Positions 35,804 through 43,709 of a stretch of 64,000 nucleotides of DNA are shown one piece after another. Made by a program: the position numbers and the translations under genes. The stretch is from contig JANAVG010000014.1 of NCBI GenBank assembly GCA_024213275.1, positions 1 to 64,000 on the forward strand, written 5' to 3'. This DNA is from Rossellomorea sp. BNER (lineage in GTDB: Bacteria > Bacillota > Bacilli > Bacillales > Bacillaceae_B). The first letter of the stretch is position 1; each line of letters opens with the position of its first letter. The notes under the pieces are model-generated. The model was given only the letters and a program-made list of their open reading frames with translations, did no database searches and was not told where the DNA came from.

Positions 35804-35858
35804 GATGTCCAAGCTCGAGCGCCTAGCCCCCTTGAGGTAAGGCGCTTACGCTTTTCTA
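35804..35858. repeat. remnant of a common Bacillaceae intergenic repeat
   Basis: Contains GTCCAAGCTCGAGCGCCTAG followed by GGCGCTTACGCTTTTCT, end fragments of an element that recurs in many Bacillus genomes between genes. The GCGCCT/AGGCGC arms form a small hairpin. The internal part is missing. Confidence 0.45.
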
Positions 35859-35880
35859 TTAAGAAAGGGGAAATTTCAGT

Positions 35881-37014
35881 ATGAAGTTCGGTACAAAAGT
35901 AGTACATAGTTCGTTACCAAAAAACGAGAAAATAAAGAGTAAGGCAACTCCGATTTATCAAACATCAGCCTTTACTTTTTCCTCATTAGAAGAATTAGAA
36001 GGCTTTTATCAAGGGGATTCCCCTTATCTCTATTCACGTGTGGGAAACCCCAATACAGATGAATTAGGGATGACGGTGGCCCAATTGGAAGGAGCACCTT
36101 CTGGAGTTGCTGCTTCCTCTGGTCTAGGAGCGATTCTTTCTGGTATTGTGGCGCTCTGCGGACAAGGCGATCATATTGTGGCGTCAGAAGATATCTATGG
36201 TGGTACCTATCAATTATTAAAGGAAGAGCTCCTGTCATTTGGAATCACAACAAGCTTTGTTGATTTTACCGATCATCAAAAAATCGAAGAAGCCATTACT
36301 CCACAAACAAAGCTGTTATTCAGTGAAACGATTACAAATCCGTTTCTTAGAGTGGAGGATATTGAATTTCTCGTAGCATTAGCGAAAAATCATCGTTTGA
36401 AAACGATGATTGACAATACATTTGCGACTTCCTTCTTACTACAGCCTTTTACAAGGGGTATCGACTTGGTTGTCCATAGTGCAACGAAATATATTGGCGG
36501 GCATAGTGACATTACAGCAGGTGTCATCGTTGGTACGGAGGAGATCATGAACGTCGTAAAAACGAAAGTTGTGAATCTAGGTGTCAATTTAAGTCCGTTC
36601 GAAGCGTGGTTAACCTGCCGTGGAAATAAAACTTTGGCACTAAGAATGTCAAAGCAATCAGGGAATGCTGAAAGATTAGCAACCTATTTACGCACCCATC
36701 CACATATTGAAAAAGTGTTCTATCCTAAAAATGTCTCATCGAAAGGAAACGGGGCAATTGTCACGGTTGAACTATCTCGTGAGTGTGACATTAGTACATT
36801 CTTCCGTTCCCTTGGTTGGGTAAAAATTGTTCCTACTCTTGCTGGAGTCGAAACATCGGTTTCTTATCCATTAGGAACGTCACACAGAGCACTTCCCCCA
36901 CAAGCACAGGAAAAACTGGGAATTACAACACATGTAGTAAGAATATCAGTTGGAATTGAAGAATCAGAAGATATTATTGAGCAATTTACTAGTGCACTAG
37001 AATCTTCTCTCTAA
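35881..37014 (+). CDS. metI: Trans-sulfuration PLP enzyme, MetI/cystathionine gamma-synthase type
   Basis: 377-residue Cys/Met metabolism PLP enzyme: GTKVVHSSLP at the N-terminus, YSRVGNPNTDELGMTVAQLEG, VASEDIYGGTYQL, Schiff-base Lys203 in VVHSATKYIGGHSD, and C-terminal GVETSVSYPLGTSHRALP with the conserved SVGIE. It should join an activated homoserine to cysteine (cystathionine synthesis) or split cystathionine; the two activities cannot be told apart safely. Its position before the S-box metY operon supports methionine synthesis. Confidence 0.85.
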   Translation: MKFGTKVVHSSLPKNEKIKSKATPIYQTSAFTFSSLEELEGFYQGDSPYLYSRVGNPNTDELGMTVAQLEGAPSGVAASSGLGAILSGIVALCGQGDHIVASEDIYGGTYQLLKEELLSFGITTSFVDFTDHQKIEEAITPQTKLLFSETITNPFLRVEDIEFLVALAKNHRLKTMIDNTFATSFLLQPFTRGIDLVVHSATKYIGGHSDITAGVIVGTEEIMNVVKTKVVNLGVNLSPFEAWLTCRGNKTLALRMSKQSGNAERLATYLRTHPHIEKVFYPKNVSSKGNGAIVTVELSRECDISTFFRSLGWVKIVPTLAGVETSVSYPLGTSHRALPPQAQEKLGITTHVVRISVGIEESEDIIEQFTSALESSL

Positions 37015-37043
37015 TAAATTTTTAAAAAATATTGAAAATTATG

Positions 37044-37072
37044 TTGACGTTTTAAAAAATTCTCGATATAAT
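37044..37072 (+). promoter_or_regulatory. metY operon sigma-A promoter
   Basis: TTGACG (37044-37049), exact 17-bp spacer, TATAAT (37067-37072), about 45 bp upstream of the riboswitch. Confidence 0.8.
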
Positions 37073-37118
37073 CCAAAACATAGTCAATACACATTAATGT
37101 ATTGAGCAAATGTTATAT

Positions 37119-37240
37119 CTCTTATCTAGAGTGGCGGAGGGACTAGGCCCGATGAAGCCCGGCAACCTTCAAGCAGTATTACGCTTGAAAAGGTGCCAAT
37201 TCCTACAGATCCTAATGATCTGGAAGATAAGGGGAGGAGC
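37119..37240 (+). promoter_or_regulatory. SAM-I (S-box) riboswitch
   Basis: P1 arms CTTATC/GATAAG (about 37121-37126 and 37226-37231) enclose the S-box core GAGGGACTAGGCCCGATGAAG, CCGGCAACC and AAGGTGCCAATTCC, all near-consensus. It binds S-adenosylmethionine and, with the downstream terminator, shuts off metY, the acetyl-CoA synthetase, metX and hom when SAM is plentiful. Confidence 0.97.
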
Positions 37241-37252
37241 CATTACTATTTA

Positions 37253-37281
37253 AGCCCTCTTCTTAGAGAAGAGGGCTTTTC
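37253..37281 (+). terminator. riboswitch-controlled terminator
   Basis: AGCCCTCTTCT and AGAAGAGGGCT (11-bp perfect stem, TA loop) followed by TTTTC. It is the expression platform of the S-box. Confidence 0.92.
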
Positions 37282-37404
37282 TGCGTTTTAACCCTCTCTT
37301 CCTTCTTTCATTCATTTTTTTCAGAAAAAAACCTTTCCTAGTGGATTTGTTACCAGTAAACCTAGTATTCACATCTAATTAATAAAATTTAGGAGGAATT
37401 TTTT

Positions 37405-39201
37405 ATGACAGCGAATCAATATGATCTTGAAACTTTATTATTACACGGAGGGCAAGCTCCAGATCCGACAACTGGTTCTAGAGCAGTACCCGTTTACCAA
37501 ACCACATCATACGTTTTCAATGACACGGATCATGCCCAAAGCTTATTTGCTTTAGATGAACCAGGAAATATTTATACGAGAATTGGAAATCCGACAGTGG
37601 ATGTTTTTGAAAAAAGAATTGCTCTTTTAGAAGATGGGGTTGCCGCTGTAGCAACTTCTTCAGGAATGGCTGCAATCTCCCTCGCGATTTTAAATGTAGC
37701 TGGAGCAGGAGACGAAATTATAGCCGCTACAAATCTTTATGGTGGAACATACAATTTATTTGCCGTAACCCTTCCGAAATATGGAATCAACGTGAAATTT
37801 GTGGATCCTGAAGATCCTGAGAATTTTAGAAATGCCATTACTTCAAACACTAAAGCATTTTTTGCTGAAACTATTGGAAATCCAAGCTTGCATGTTCTCG
37901 ATATTGAAGCAGTTGCGGATGTCGCACATGAAAATGGAATTCCACTCATCGTTGATAACACCTTTGCCACTCCATATGTTTCACAGCCACTTTCATGGGG
38001 AGCAGATATTGTTGTTCATTCTGCAACAAAATGGATTGGTGGACATGGAACGGCAATCGGTGGAGTTGTCGTCGATGGAGGCCGATTTAACTGGAACAAT
38101 GATAAATATCCTGGATTTACGGAGCCAGACCAGAGCTACAACGGGATTCGCTATGCAAATGATTTTGGAACACTCGCTTTTGCAACAAAATTACGTGTTC
38201 AATTGCTTAGGGATTTTGGGGCGTGTTTAAGTCCACATAACGCATTCCTATTACTTCAAGGCTTAGAAACACTTCATCTTCGGGTTCCAAAGCATAGCGA
38301 GAATGCTTTAGCCGTCGCTAAATACTTAGAGGATCACCCGTCAGTTGAATGGGTATCGTATCCAGGTCTTGAAAATCATCCCGCACATCACCTTGCCAAA
38401 AAGTATTTAAAGGATGGCTTTGGATCGATTGTCAATTTCGGAATCGTTGGTGGCAGGGATGCTGGAAAGAAAGTGATAGATAATATCGCTCTTTGGTCAC
38501 ATGTTGCGAATGTCGGTGATGCCAAATCACTGATTATCCATCCTGCTTCCACTACACACCAACAATTAAGTGGGGAAGAGCTAAAACAAACAGGGGTAAC
38601 AGAGGAGCTCATTCGCCTATCCATCGGGTTAGAATCTGTTAAGGATCTAACAAATGATCTAGATCGGGCGATTTTTGAAGCAACAGGACAATCTAAAAAT
38701 GGCAGTGCAAAAACGGAAATAACCGTAAATGATGAAGGGGTCATTCGTTGGGCACTTCAATCTCCTTTTGATCGGGAAGAGCATAACGGGGGAGTCGTTC
38801 AACGTCAAAAAACATTAGCCATCGTTGGATTAAGCAGTAATCCTGCCCGTCCAAGTAACCGTTTGGCAAGAAAGATGCAGCGATTAGGTTATAAAATCAT
38901 TCCTGTTAATCCAAGAGAAACCGAGGTATTTGGAGAAAAGGCTTATCCTGATTTGACTTCCATCCCAGTTGCCATTGATATTGTTCAAGTTTTCAGAAGT
39001 CCCGAAGCAGCGATTGAAATTGCGATTGAAGCGGCAGCAGTGAGGCCGAAAATCTTTTGGCTGCAAGAAGGAGTTATTTCGCAAGAAGCGGCACAAATTG
39101 CAAAAGATGCAGGACTTGAAGTTGTTCATAATCGCTGCACATATAAAGAAGCACAACGATTAAGAGGGACGATCGAGACATATGCATCAGAGGTGAAATG
39201 A
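37405..39201 (+). CDS. metY: O-acetylhomoserine sulfhydrylase fused to a C-terminal CoA-binding domain
   Basis: 598 residues, about 165 longer than usual MetY. Residues 1-430 are the PLP enzyme (LLHGGQAPDPTTGSRAVPVY, YTRIGNPTVDVFEKRI, Lys209 in VVHSATKWIGGHG, and SATTHQQL-like PASTTHQQLSGEE); it makes homocysteine from O-acetylhomoserine and sulfide. After a linker (about 430-472), residues 473-598 form a YccU-type CoA-binding Rossmann domain (TLAIVGLSSNPARPSNRLA, GYKIIPVNPRETEVFGEKAYPDL, KIFWLQEGV, NRCTYKEAQRL). The frame is continuous, so the fusion is real in this sequence. A regulatory role sensing CoA or acetyl-CoA is inference. AGGAGG precedes the ATG. Confidence 0.92.
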   Translation: MTANQYDLETLLLHGGQAPDPTTGSRAVPVYQTTSYVFNDTDHAQSLFALDEPGNIYTRIGNPTVDVFEKRIALLEDGVAAVATSSGMAAISLAILNVAGAGDEIIAATNLYGGTYNLFAVTLPKYGINVKFVDPEDPENFRNAITSNTKAFFAETIGNPSLHVLDIEAVADVAHENGIPLIVDNTFATPYVSQPLSWGADIVVHSATKWIGGHGTAIGGVVVDGGRFNWNNDKYPGFTEPDQSYNGIRYANDFGTLAFATKLRVQLLRDFGACLSPHNAFLLLQGLETLHLRVPKHSENALAVAKYLEDHPSVEWVSYPGLENHPAHHLAKKYLKDGFGSIVNFGIVGGRDAGKKVIDNIALWSHVANVGDAKSLIIHPASTTHQQLSGEELKQTGVTEELIRLSIGLESVKDLTNDLDRAIFEATGQSKNGSAKTEITVNDEGVIRWALQSPFDREEHNGGVVQRQKTLAIVGLSSNPARPSNRLARKMQRLGYKIIPVNPRETEVFGEKAYPDLTSIPVAIDIVQVFRSPEAAIEIAIEAAAVRPKIFWLQEGVISQEAAQIAKDAGLEVVHNRCTYKEAQRLRGTIETYASEVK

Positions 39202-39285
39202 AGGTAGAAAGCATAGATATACAAGAATATTTTATTAGATAAACTCGTTTAAAAACTGCTGGAAATAACAAAAAGGAGGGAAACA

Positions 39286-40995
39286 ATGAAGCCAACAAAT
39301 ATTGAACCTTTGAAAAACCAACACTATAACATTATAAAAGATGAAAAGTTGGTTTCCTCCTTTCAATGGGAAAATCTTAATGAATCTTTTACATGGCACG
39401 ATACAGACAAGGTCAATATGGCTCATGAATGTGTAGACCGCCATGTTGATGATGGATATGGAGACAAAGTCGCCTTTCATTATATTGAAGGGGAAATAGA
39501 GCAAAAAATCACGTATAACGAATTAAAAAGAGAAACTGATCATTGGGCAACCATTCTGAAGCATCATGGTGTGAAAAAGGGAGACATTGTTTTTGTCTTC
39601 CTTCCTAAACACCCGCACTGTCATATCGCCATTTTAGCAGCTATTAAACTGGGAGCCATTGTCGGTCCATTGTTTGAAGCATTCATGGAGGATGCTATTA
39701 GAGACCGAATCCAAGATTGTGATGGTCAGTTTCTAGTGACGAGTTCAGACTTTATAAATCGCGTTCCTTTAAAGAGCTTACCTTCTCTTGAAAAGGTATT
39801 TCTTACAGATGAGGGAAGTGCTGAGATTCAAACGGTACAGATTCAAAAGGAGAAGGAAAGACTAGCTGCAAATTCAGCGATTACTCAATGGGTTGAGCTT
39901 GACGATGGTCTCAATATTCATTATACAAGTGGTTCAACTGGTCACCCAAAAGGAATTATTCATGCTCATCGCGTGATGATCCAACAGTATATAACGGGAA
40001 GATGGGTACTTGATCTTCAAGAAGAAGATGTTTATTGGTGTACGGCACATCCAGGCTGGGTTACCGGAACGGTTTATGGGCTGTTTGCTCCATTATTAAA
40101 TCGAGCAACCATTGTTATCCACGGAGGCCGTTTTAATGCGGATAGCTGGTACAGTACGATTGAAAAGGCGGGAGTAACGGTTTGGTATAGTGCCCCAACC
40201 GCTTTTCGGATGCTTAAATCACAGGGATTTGAAGCATTATCCAACTATAATACTACTAGTCTACGCCATGTCCTAAGTGTCGGTGAGCCTTTAAATCCTG
40301 AGGTGATCTATTGGGGGCTCGATGTCTTCCAACTTAGGATCCATGACACATGGTGGATGACCGAGACAGGTGCACAACTGATCGTAAATCTTCCAACAAC
40401 AGCCATTAAACCAGGTTCAATGGGTAAACCGATTCCTGGTATCGCTGTAGAAATTGTTGATGATGAGGGAGAAACACTGGCAATCGGGGAGGTAGGTCAT
40501 CTTGCTATCCAAGCACCATGGCCATCCCTCATGAAAGAAGTATGGAAGAACAAGGAGAAATTTGATTCCTATTTTACTACGAATGGGAAATGGTATTTGT
40601 CTGGTGATTTGGCTATTAAAGATGAGGACGGATATATTTTCTTTCAAGGACGCAGCGATGACATGATCAACTCATCTGGAGAAAGAATAGGTCCATTTGA
40701 AGTGGAAAGCAAATTAATGGTACACAAAGCCGTTGCAGAAGCTGGGGTGATTGGAAAACCAGATCCTGTTCGTGGAGAGATAGTAAAAGCATTCTTAGTG
40801 TTAGCAAAAGGTTTCCAAGCAACAGATGCTTTACTGGAAGAAATCCGTCTCTTTGTCCGCAGTGAATTGGCAGCACATGCTGCTCCAAGAGAAATCGAAG
40901 TCATCGAAGAACTCCCGAAAACTAAAATTAGTGGGAAAATTTTAAGAAGAGAGCTGAAGGCCCGTGAACTTGAAAAAATCGCCATTACCTCATAG
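39286..40995 (+). CDS. AMP-forming acetyl-CoA synthetase, AcsA-like
   Basis: 569 residues, closely similar in length and motifs to Bacillus AcsA: WENLNESFTWHDTDKVN, phosphate loop HYTSGSTGHPKGI, WCTAHPGWVTGTVYG (acetate-pocket Trp region), YSAPTAFRML, SVGEPLNPEV, DTWWMTETGAQ and the C-terminal catalytic Lys in ISGKILRREL. It should form acetyl-CoA from acetate, CoA and ATP. It sits inside the S-box operon between metY and metX, so it probably supplies acetyl-CoA for homoserine acetylation; the housekeeping acsA would be elsewhere. AAAGGAGGG precedes ATG 39286. Confidence 0.88.
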   Translation: MKPTNIEPLKNQHYNIIKDEKLVSSFQWENLNESFTWHDTDKVNMAHECVDRHVDDGYGDKVAFHYIEGEIEQKITYNELKRETDHWATILKHHGVKKGDIVFVFLPKHPHCHIAILAAIKLGAIVGPLFEAFMEDAIRDRIQDCDGQFLVTSSDFINRVPLKSLPSLEKVFLTDEGSAEIQTVQIQKEKERLAANSAITQWVELDDGLNIHYTSGSTGHPKGIIHAHRVMIQQYITGRWVLDLQEEDVYWCTAHPGWVTGTVYGLFAPLLNRATIVIHGGRFNADSWYSTIEKAGVTVWYSAPTAFRMLKSQGFEALSNYNTTSLRHVLSVGEPLNPEVIYWGLDVFQLRIHDTWWMTETGAQLIVNLPTTAIKPGSMGKPIPGIAVEIVDDEGETLAIGEVGHLAIQAPWPSLMKEVWKNKEKFDSYFTTNGKWYLSGDLAIKDEDGYIFFQGRSDDMINSSGERIGPFEVESKLMVHKAVAEAGVIGKPDPVRGEIVKAFLVLAKGFQATDALLEEIRLFVRSELAAHAAPREIEVIEELPKTKISGKILRRELKARELEKIAITS

Positions 40996-42049
40996 AGTCC
41001 GTGAAACAGGGAAGGTGTTTATTGGGAACTTAGCACTTGAATCAGGTGAGGAGCTAGAAGAAGTCGAATTAGCCTATGAGAGATGCGGGGCTGATGGTGC
41101 TCCTGTTATTCTAGTTTGCCATGCGCTAACAGGAAGTCAATATGCAGTTGGAACAGATGAGGAACCAGGCTGGTGGCACGGATTGATCGGCACGAACAAA
41201 GCGGTTGATCTAAACAGCTATCAAGTAGTGACGTTTAATGTGCTTGGGGGCTGTAATGGCTCAACAGGTCCACTATCCATTAACCCTTCTACAGGTGAAA
41301 AATACCGTACAAATTTTCCTAAAATAACGATTCGCGATATTGTTAACGCGCAACACAAGGCACTTTGGAATCTAGGAATTGATACATTATTAGCGGTAAT
41401 AGGTGGTTCACTTGGAGGAATGCAAGCATTAGAATGGGGACTTCTTTACCCATCCTTTATAGAAAAAATTATTGTATTGGCTGCAACTTCACAGCTAAGT
41501 GATTATGGAATTGCATTTAATACGATTGGTACCGCAGCTATTGAAAATGACCCAGGTTGGAATGGTGGCTATTACAAACATCCTGAAGAAGTGAAGGGAT
41601 TAGAAGTCGCTCGTATTGCTGGTATGGTCACGTATCGCAGCCCTTACTTATTTGATCAGCGATTCCAACGAAAAGAAAAAGAGAATTCTACTTACGAAGT
41701 GGAATCGTATTTAAAATACCAAGGAAAAAAACTGACAAGGAGATTTGATCCTAACAGTTATTTATATTTACTACAAGCCATGAACTCACATGATATTGGA
41801 AGAGGAAGGGGAGGTATGGAAGAAGCAGCTCGTTCATACAAACCCGAGGTCATTGGCATAGGATTTCAGCATGATCTAATTTATCCTCCAAATAAGATAA
41901 AGGAATTTACTGAATTAATCCCAAGAGGAACCTATTACTATATTCCAACCCAATTTGGGCATGATGGATTTTTAGTAGAGTTCGAGAGATGGGCAACGAT
42001 TTTATCTTCACATTTGGCAGACCATACAAGACAAAAGGAGGCTAGGTAA
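40964..42049 (+). CDS. metX: Homoserine O-acetyltransferase
   Basis: 361 residues, alpha/beta hydrolase fold: LVCHALTGS, nucleophile Ser in GGSLGGMQALEWG, Asp in IGFQHDLIYPP and His in FGHDGFLVE; also LNSYQVVTFNVLGGCNGSTGP. It makes O-acetylhomoserine, the substrate of MetY. The start appears to be GTG 40964 inside the end of the previous gene (32-bp overlap), implying coupling. Acetyl versus succinyl specificity is not proven, but MetX-type sequence and the MetY and acetyl-CoA synthetase neighbours agree with acetyl. Confidence 0.92.
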   Translation: MNLKKSPLPHRVRETGKVFIGNLALESGEELEEVELAYERCGADGAPVILVCHALTGSQYAVGTDEEPGWWHGLIGTNKAVDLNSYQVVTFNVLGGCNGSTGPLSINPSTGEKYRTNFPKITIRDIVNAQHKALWNLGIDTLLAVIGGSLGGMQALEWGLLYPSFIEKIIVLAATSQLSDYGIAFNTIGTAAIENDPGWNGGYYKHPEEVKGLEVARIAGMVTYRSPYLFDQRFQRKEKENSTYEVESYLKYQGKKLTRRFDPNSYLYLLQAMNSHDIGRGRGGMEEAARSYKPEVIGIGFQHDLIYPPNKIKEFTELIPRGTYYYIPTQFGHDGFLVEFERWATILSSHLADHTRQKEAR

Positions 42050-43302
42050 TGGGAATCATAAATGTTGCACTCCTCGGCTTTGGAACCGTTGGCCAGGGAG
42101 TCTATGAAGCAATCGATTCACATCAAGAAAGACTGAAAGAAATTTTAGGCAAAGAAGTGAAAGTAAAGGCGATTTTAATTAAAGATCCTACGAAAGAAAG
42201 ATTTGTAGACCCATCGATAACCTTAACAACCCAGTTTCAAGACATTCTTGAAACGCCCGATTTAGATTTCATTTTCGAGGCGATAGTAGGGGAAGAACCG
42301 AGCTACTCCTATTTATCTCAAGCCATTGACAAAGGAATCCACATCGTAACGGCTAACAAAGCGATGTTTGCAAAGTATGGACCGACGCTTCTTGAAAAAG
42401 CTAAAGGTAAGAATGTGAAATTTGGCTTTGAAGCGACAACGGCTGGAGGAATTCCAGTGATCGGTACTATTAAGGAATTATTGAAGGTAAATGAAATTCA
42501 AAGAATACAAGGAATCTTAAATGGGACATCAAACTTCATCCTTTCCCAAATGAGAACAGAGGGACTCTCATTTGAAAAGGCACTGAAGCTTGCTCAGGAA
42601 AAAGGATACGCGGAGGAAGATCCAACAAGCGATATCGAAGGCTACGATGCTTTTTATAAACTATTAATCTTAAGTCAAACGGCGTTTGGACGACAGCCAT
42701 ATCTGTCCGATATTAAGCGAAAAGGAATCACTAGTCTAACAGAAGAATGGCTTCAAGCAGCCGACTCATTTGATCTGCGATTCAAGCATGTGGGTTCATT
42801 GGAACGAGATGAAGAAAACAATATTTACGGAAGTGTTGAACCAGTCCTCGTCCAAGATTCCCATCCTTTTTATGGAGTAGAAGAAGTGGAAAATGCTATT
42901 TCTCTTAAGGGAAGCTTAGTAGGAAGAGTGACACTCCTAGGACCAGGAGCAGGAAAATTCCCAACAGGAAGTGCAGTACTCGAAGATTTTCTATCTTTAT
43001 TACACGAGGATCCAGTCCGTCATCAAGCTGAAAGCAGAGCAGCTCAAGAACTCGAAGTAAATGAATCCCCTAGTGAATGGGTTATCAAAGTTTCCAAAAA
43101 TGAACCTGTTTTTGAAGAACTGGAAACTCGATTTACATTTAAAGACCAAATTAACTTTAAAGAAGATTTGTTTTTATTATCAACGGGAAAGGATTCCGAC
43201 ATCCACTCCATCCTCGCTTCCAACAGCGAGGTGCAGGCAATCCCAGTACTAAAAGAAATTCCATTAGAAAATAAAGTGAAGAAGGCAGTTACCACAAAAT
43301 AA
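42049..43302 (+). CDS. hom: Homoserine dehydrogenase
   Basis: 417 residues: NAD(P)-binding GFGTVGQG at 10-17, catalytic domain with NKAMFAKYG, GFEATTAGGIPVIGTIKELL, ILNGTSNFIL, EKGYAEEDPTSDIEGYDAFYKL and the conserved Lys-containing core. The C-terminal ~70 residues are a weak ACT-like region, less clear than in threonine-regulated enzymes, so feedback control may differ. It begins on the last base of metX (TAATG). It supplies homoserine to MetX; a second, threonine-pathway hom may exist elsewhere. Confidence 0.92.
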   Translation: MGIINVALLGFGTVGQGVYEAIDSHQERLKEILGKEVKVKAILIKDPTKERFVDPSITLTTQFQDILETPDLDFIFEAIVGEEPSYSYLSQAIDKGIHIVTANKAMFAKYGPTLLEKAKGKNVKFGFEATTAGGIPVIGTIKELLKVNEIQRIQGILNGTSNFILSQMRTEGLSFEKALKLAQEKGYAEEDPTSDIEGYDAFYKLLILSQTAFGRQPYLSDIKRKGITSLTEEWLQAADSFDLRFKHVGSLERDEENNIYGSVEPVLVQDSHPFYGVEEVENAISLKGSLVGRVTLLGPGAGKFPTGSAVLEDFLSLLHEDPVRHQAESRAAQELEVNESPSEWVIKVSKNEPVFEELETRFTFKDQINFKEDLFLLSTGKDSDIHSILASNSEVQAIPVLKEIPLENKVKKAVTTK

Positions 43303-43313
43303 AGTAGACCATG

Positions 43314-43353
43314 TGTACCAGGTACAAAAGAGCAGAATTGTACCAGGTACAAA
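43314..43353. repeat. Repeat family B, two 25-bp units (TGTACCAGGTACAAA)
   Basis: The palindromic word TGTACCAGGTACA starts at 43314 and 43339, 25 bp apart, directly after hom. Confidence 0.85.
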
Positions 43354-43465
43354 TCCTTGAAACCTGCTTCCCTCCTTTAATTAGTGGAATATAGCTAATT
43401 ACTTCTGGTTAAATTCCCAGCGAATAATCATAACTTGTCCCTCTCCCTCATATAGTGAGAGTAAC

Positions 43466-43500
43466 AAAGACACCGCACGTTTTTGTGGGGTGTCTTTTTT
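43466..43500 (+). terminator. Rho-independent terminator of the methionine operon
   Basis: AAAGACACCGCAC pairs with GTGGGGTGTCTTT (one mismatch) and six T follow. Confidence 0.85.
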
Positions 43501-43569
43501 ATGAAGAAAAACGTGCTGTGTTTGATATTGAAGGAACGTGTGTGGCAAGTGAGAGTTGTCTGGAGTGGC

Positions 43570-43634
43570 TGTACCAGGTACAAAAAGGCAGGATTGTACC
43601 AGGTACAAAACCGCAGATTTGTACCTGGTACCGG
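43570..43634. repeat. Repeat family B, three 25-bp units
   Basis: TGTACC begins at 43570, 43595 and 43620, again exactly 25 bp apart; the last unit has GTACCTGGTACC. Small open frames across this stretch are not credible genes. Confidence 0.85.
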
Positions 43635-43709
43635 CGGAAAACCTAATTCCACACACTGTTTCCACGACATATTTTCGGCACTTTATGACTTCGATTTGGA
43701 GGGGGATAT

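Noticed and set aside
37015..37404. T-box leader as an alternative for the metY region
   Set aside because: The conserved core is that of an S-box (SAM-I) riboswitch; no T-box antiterminator sequence is present.
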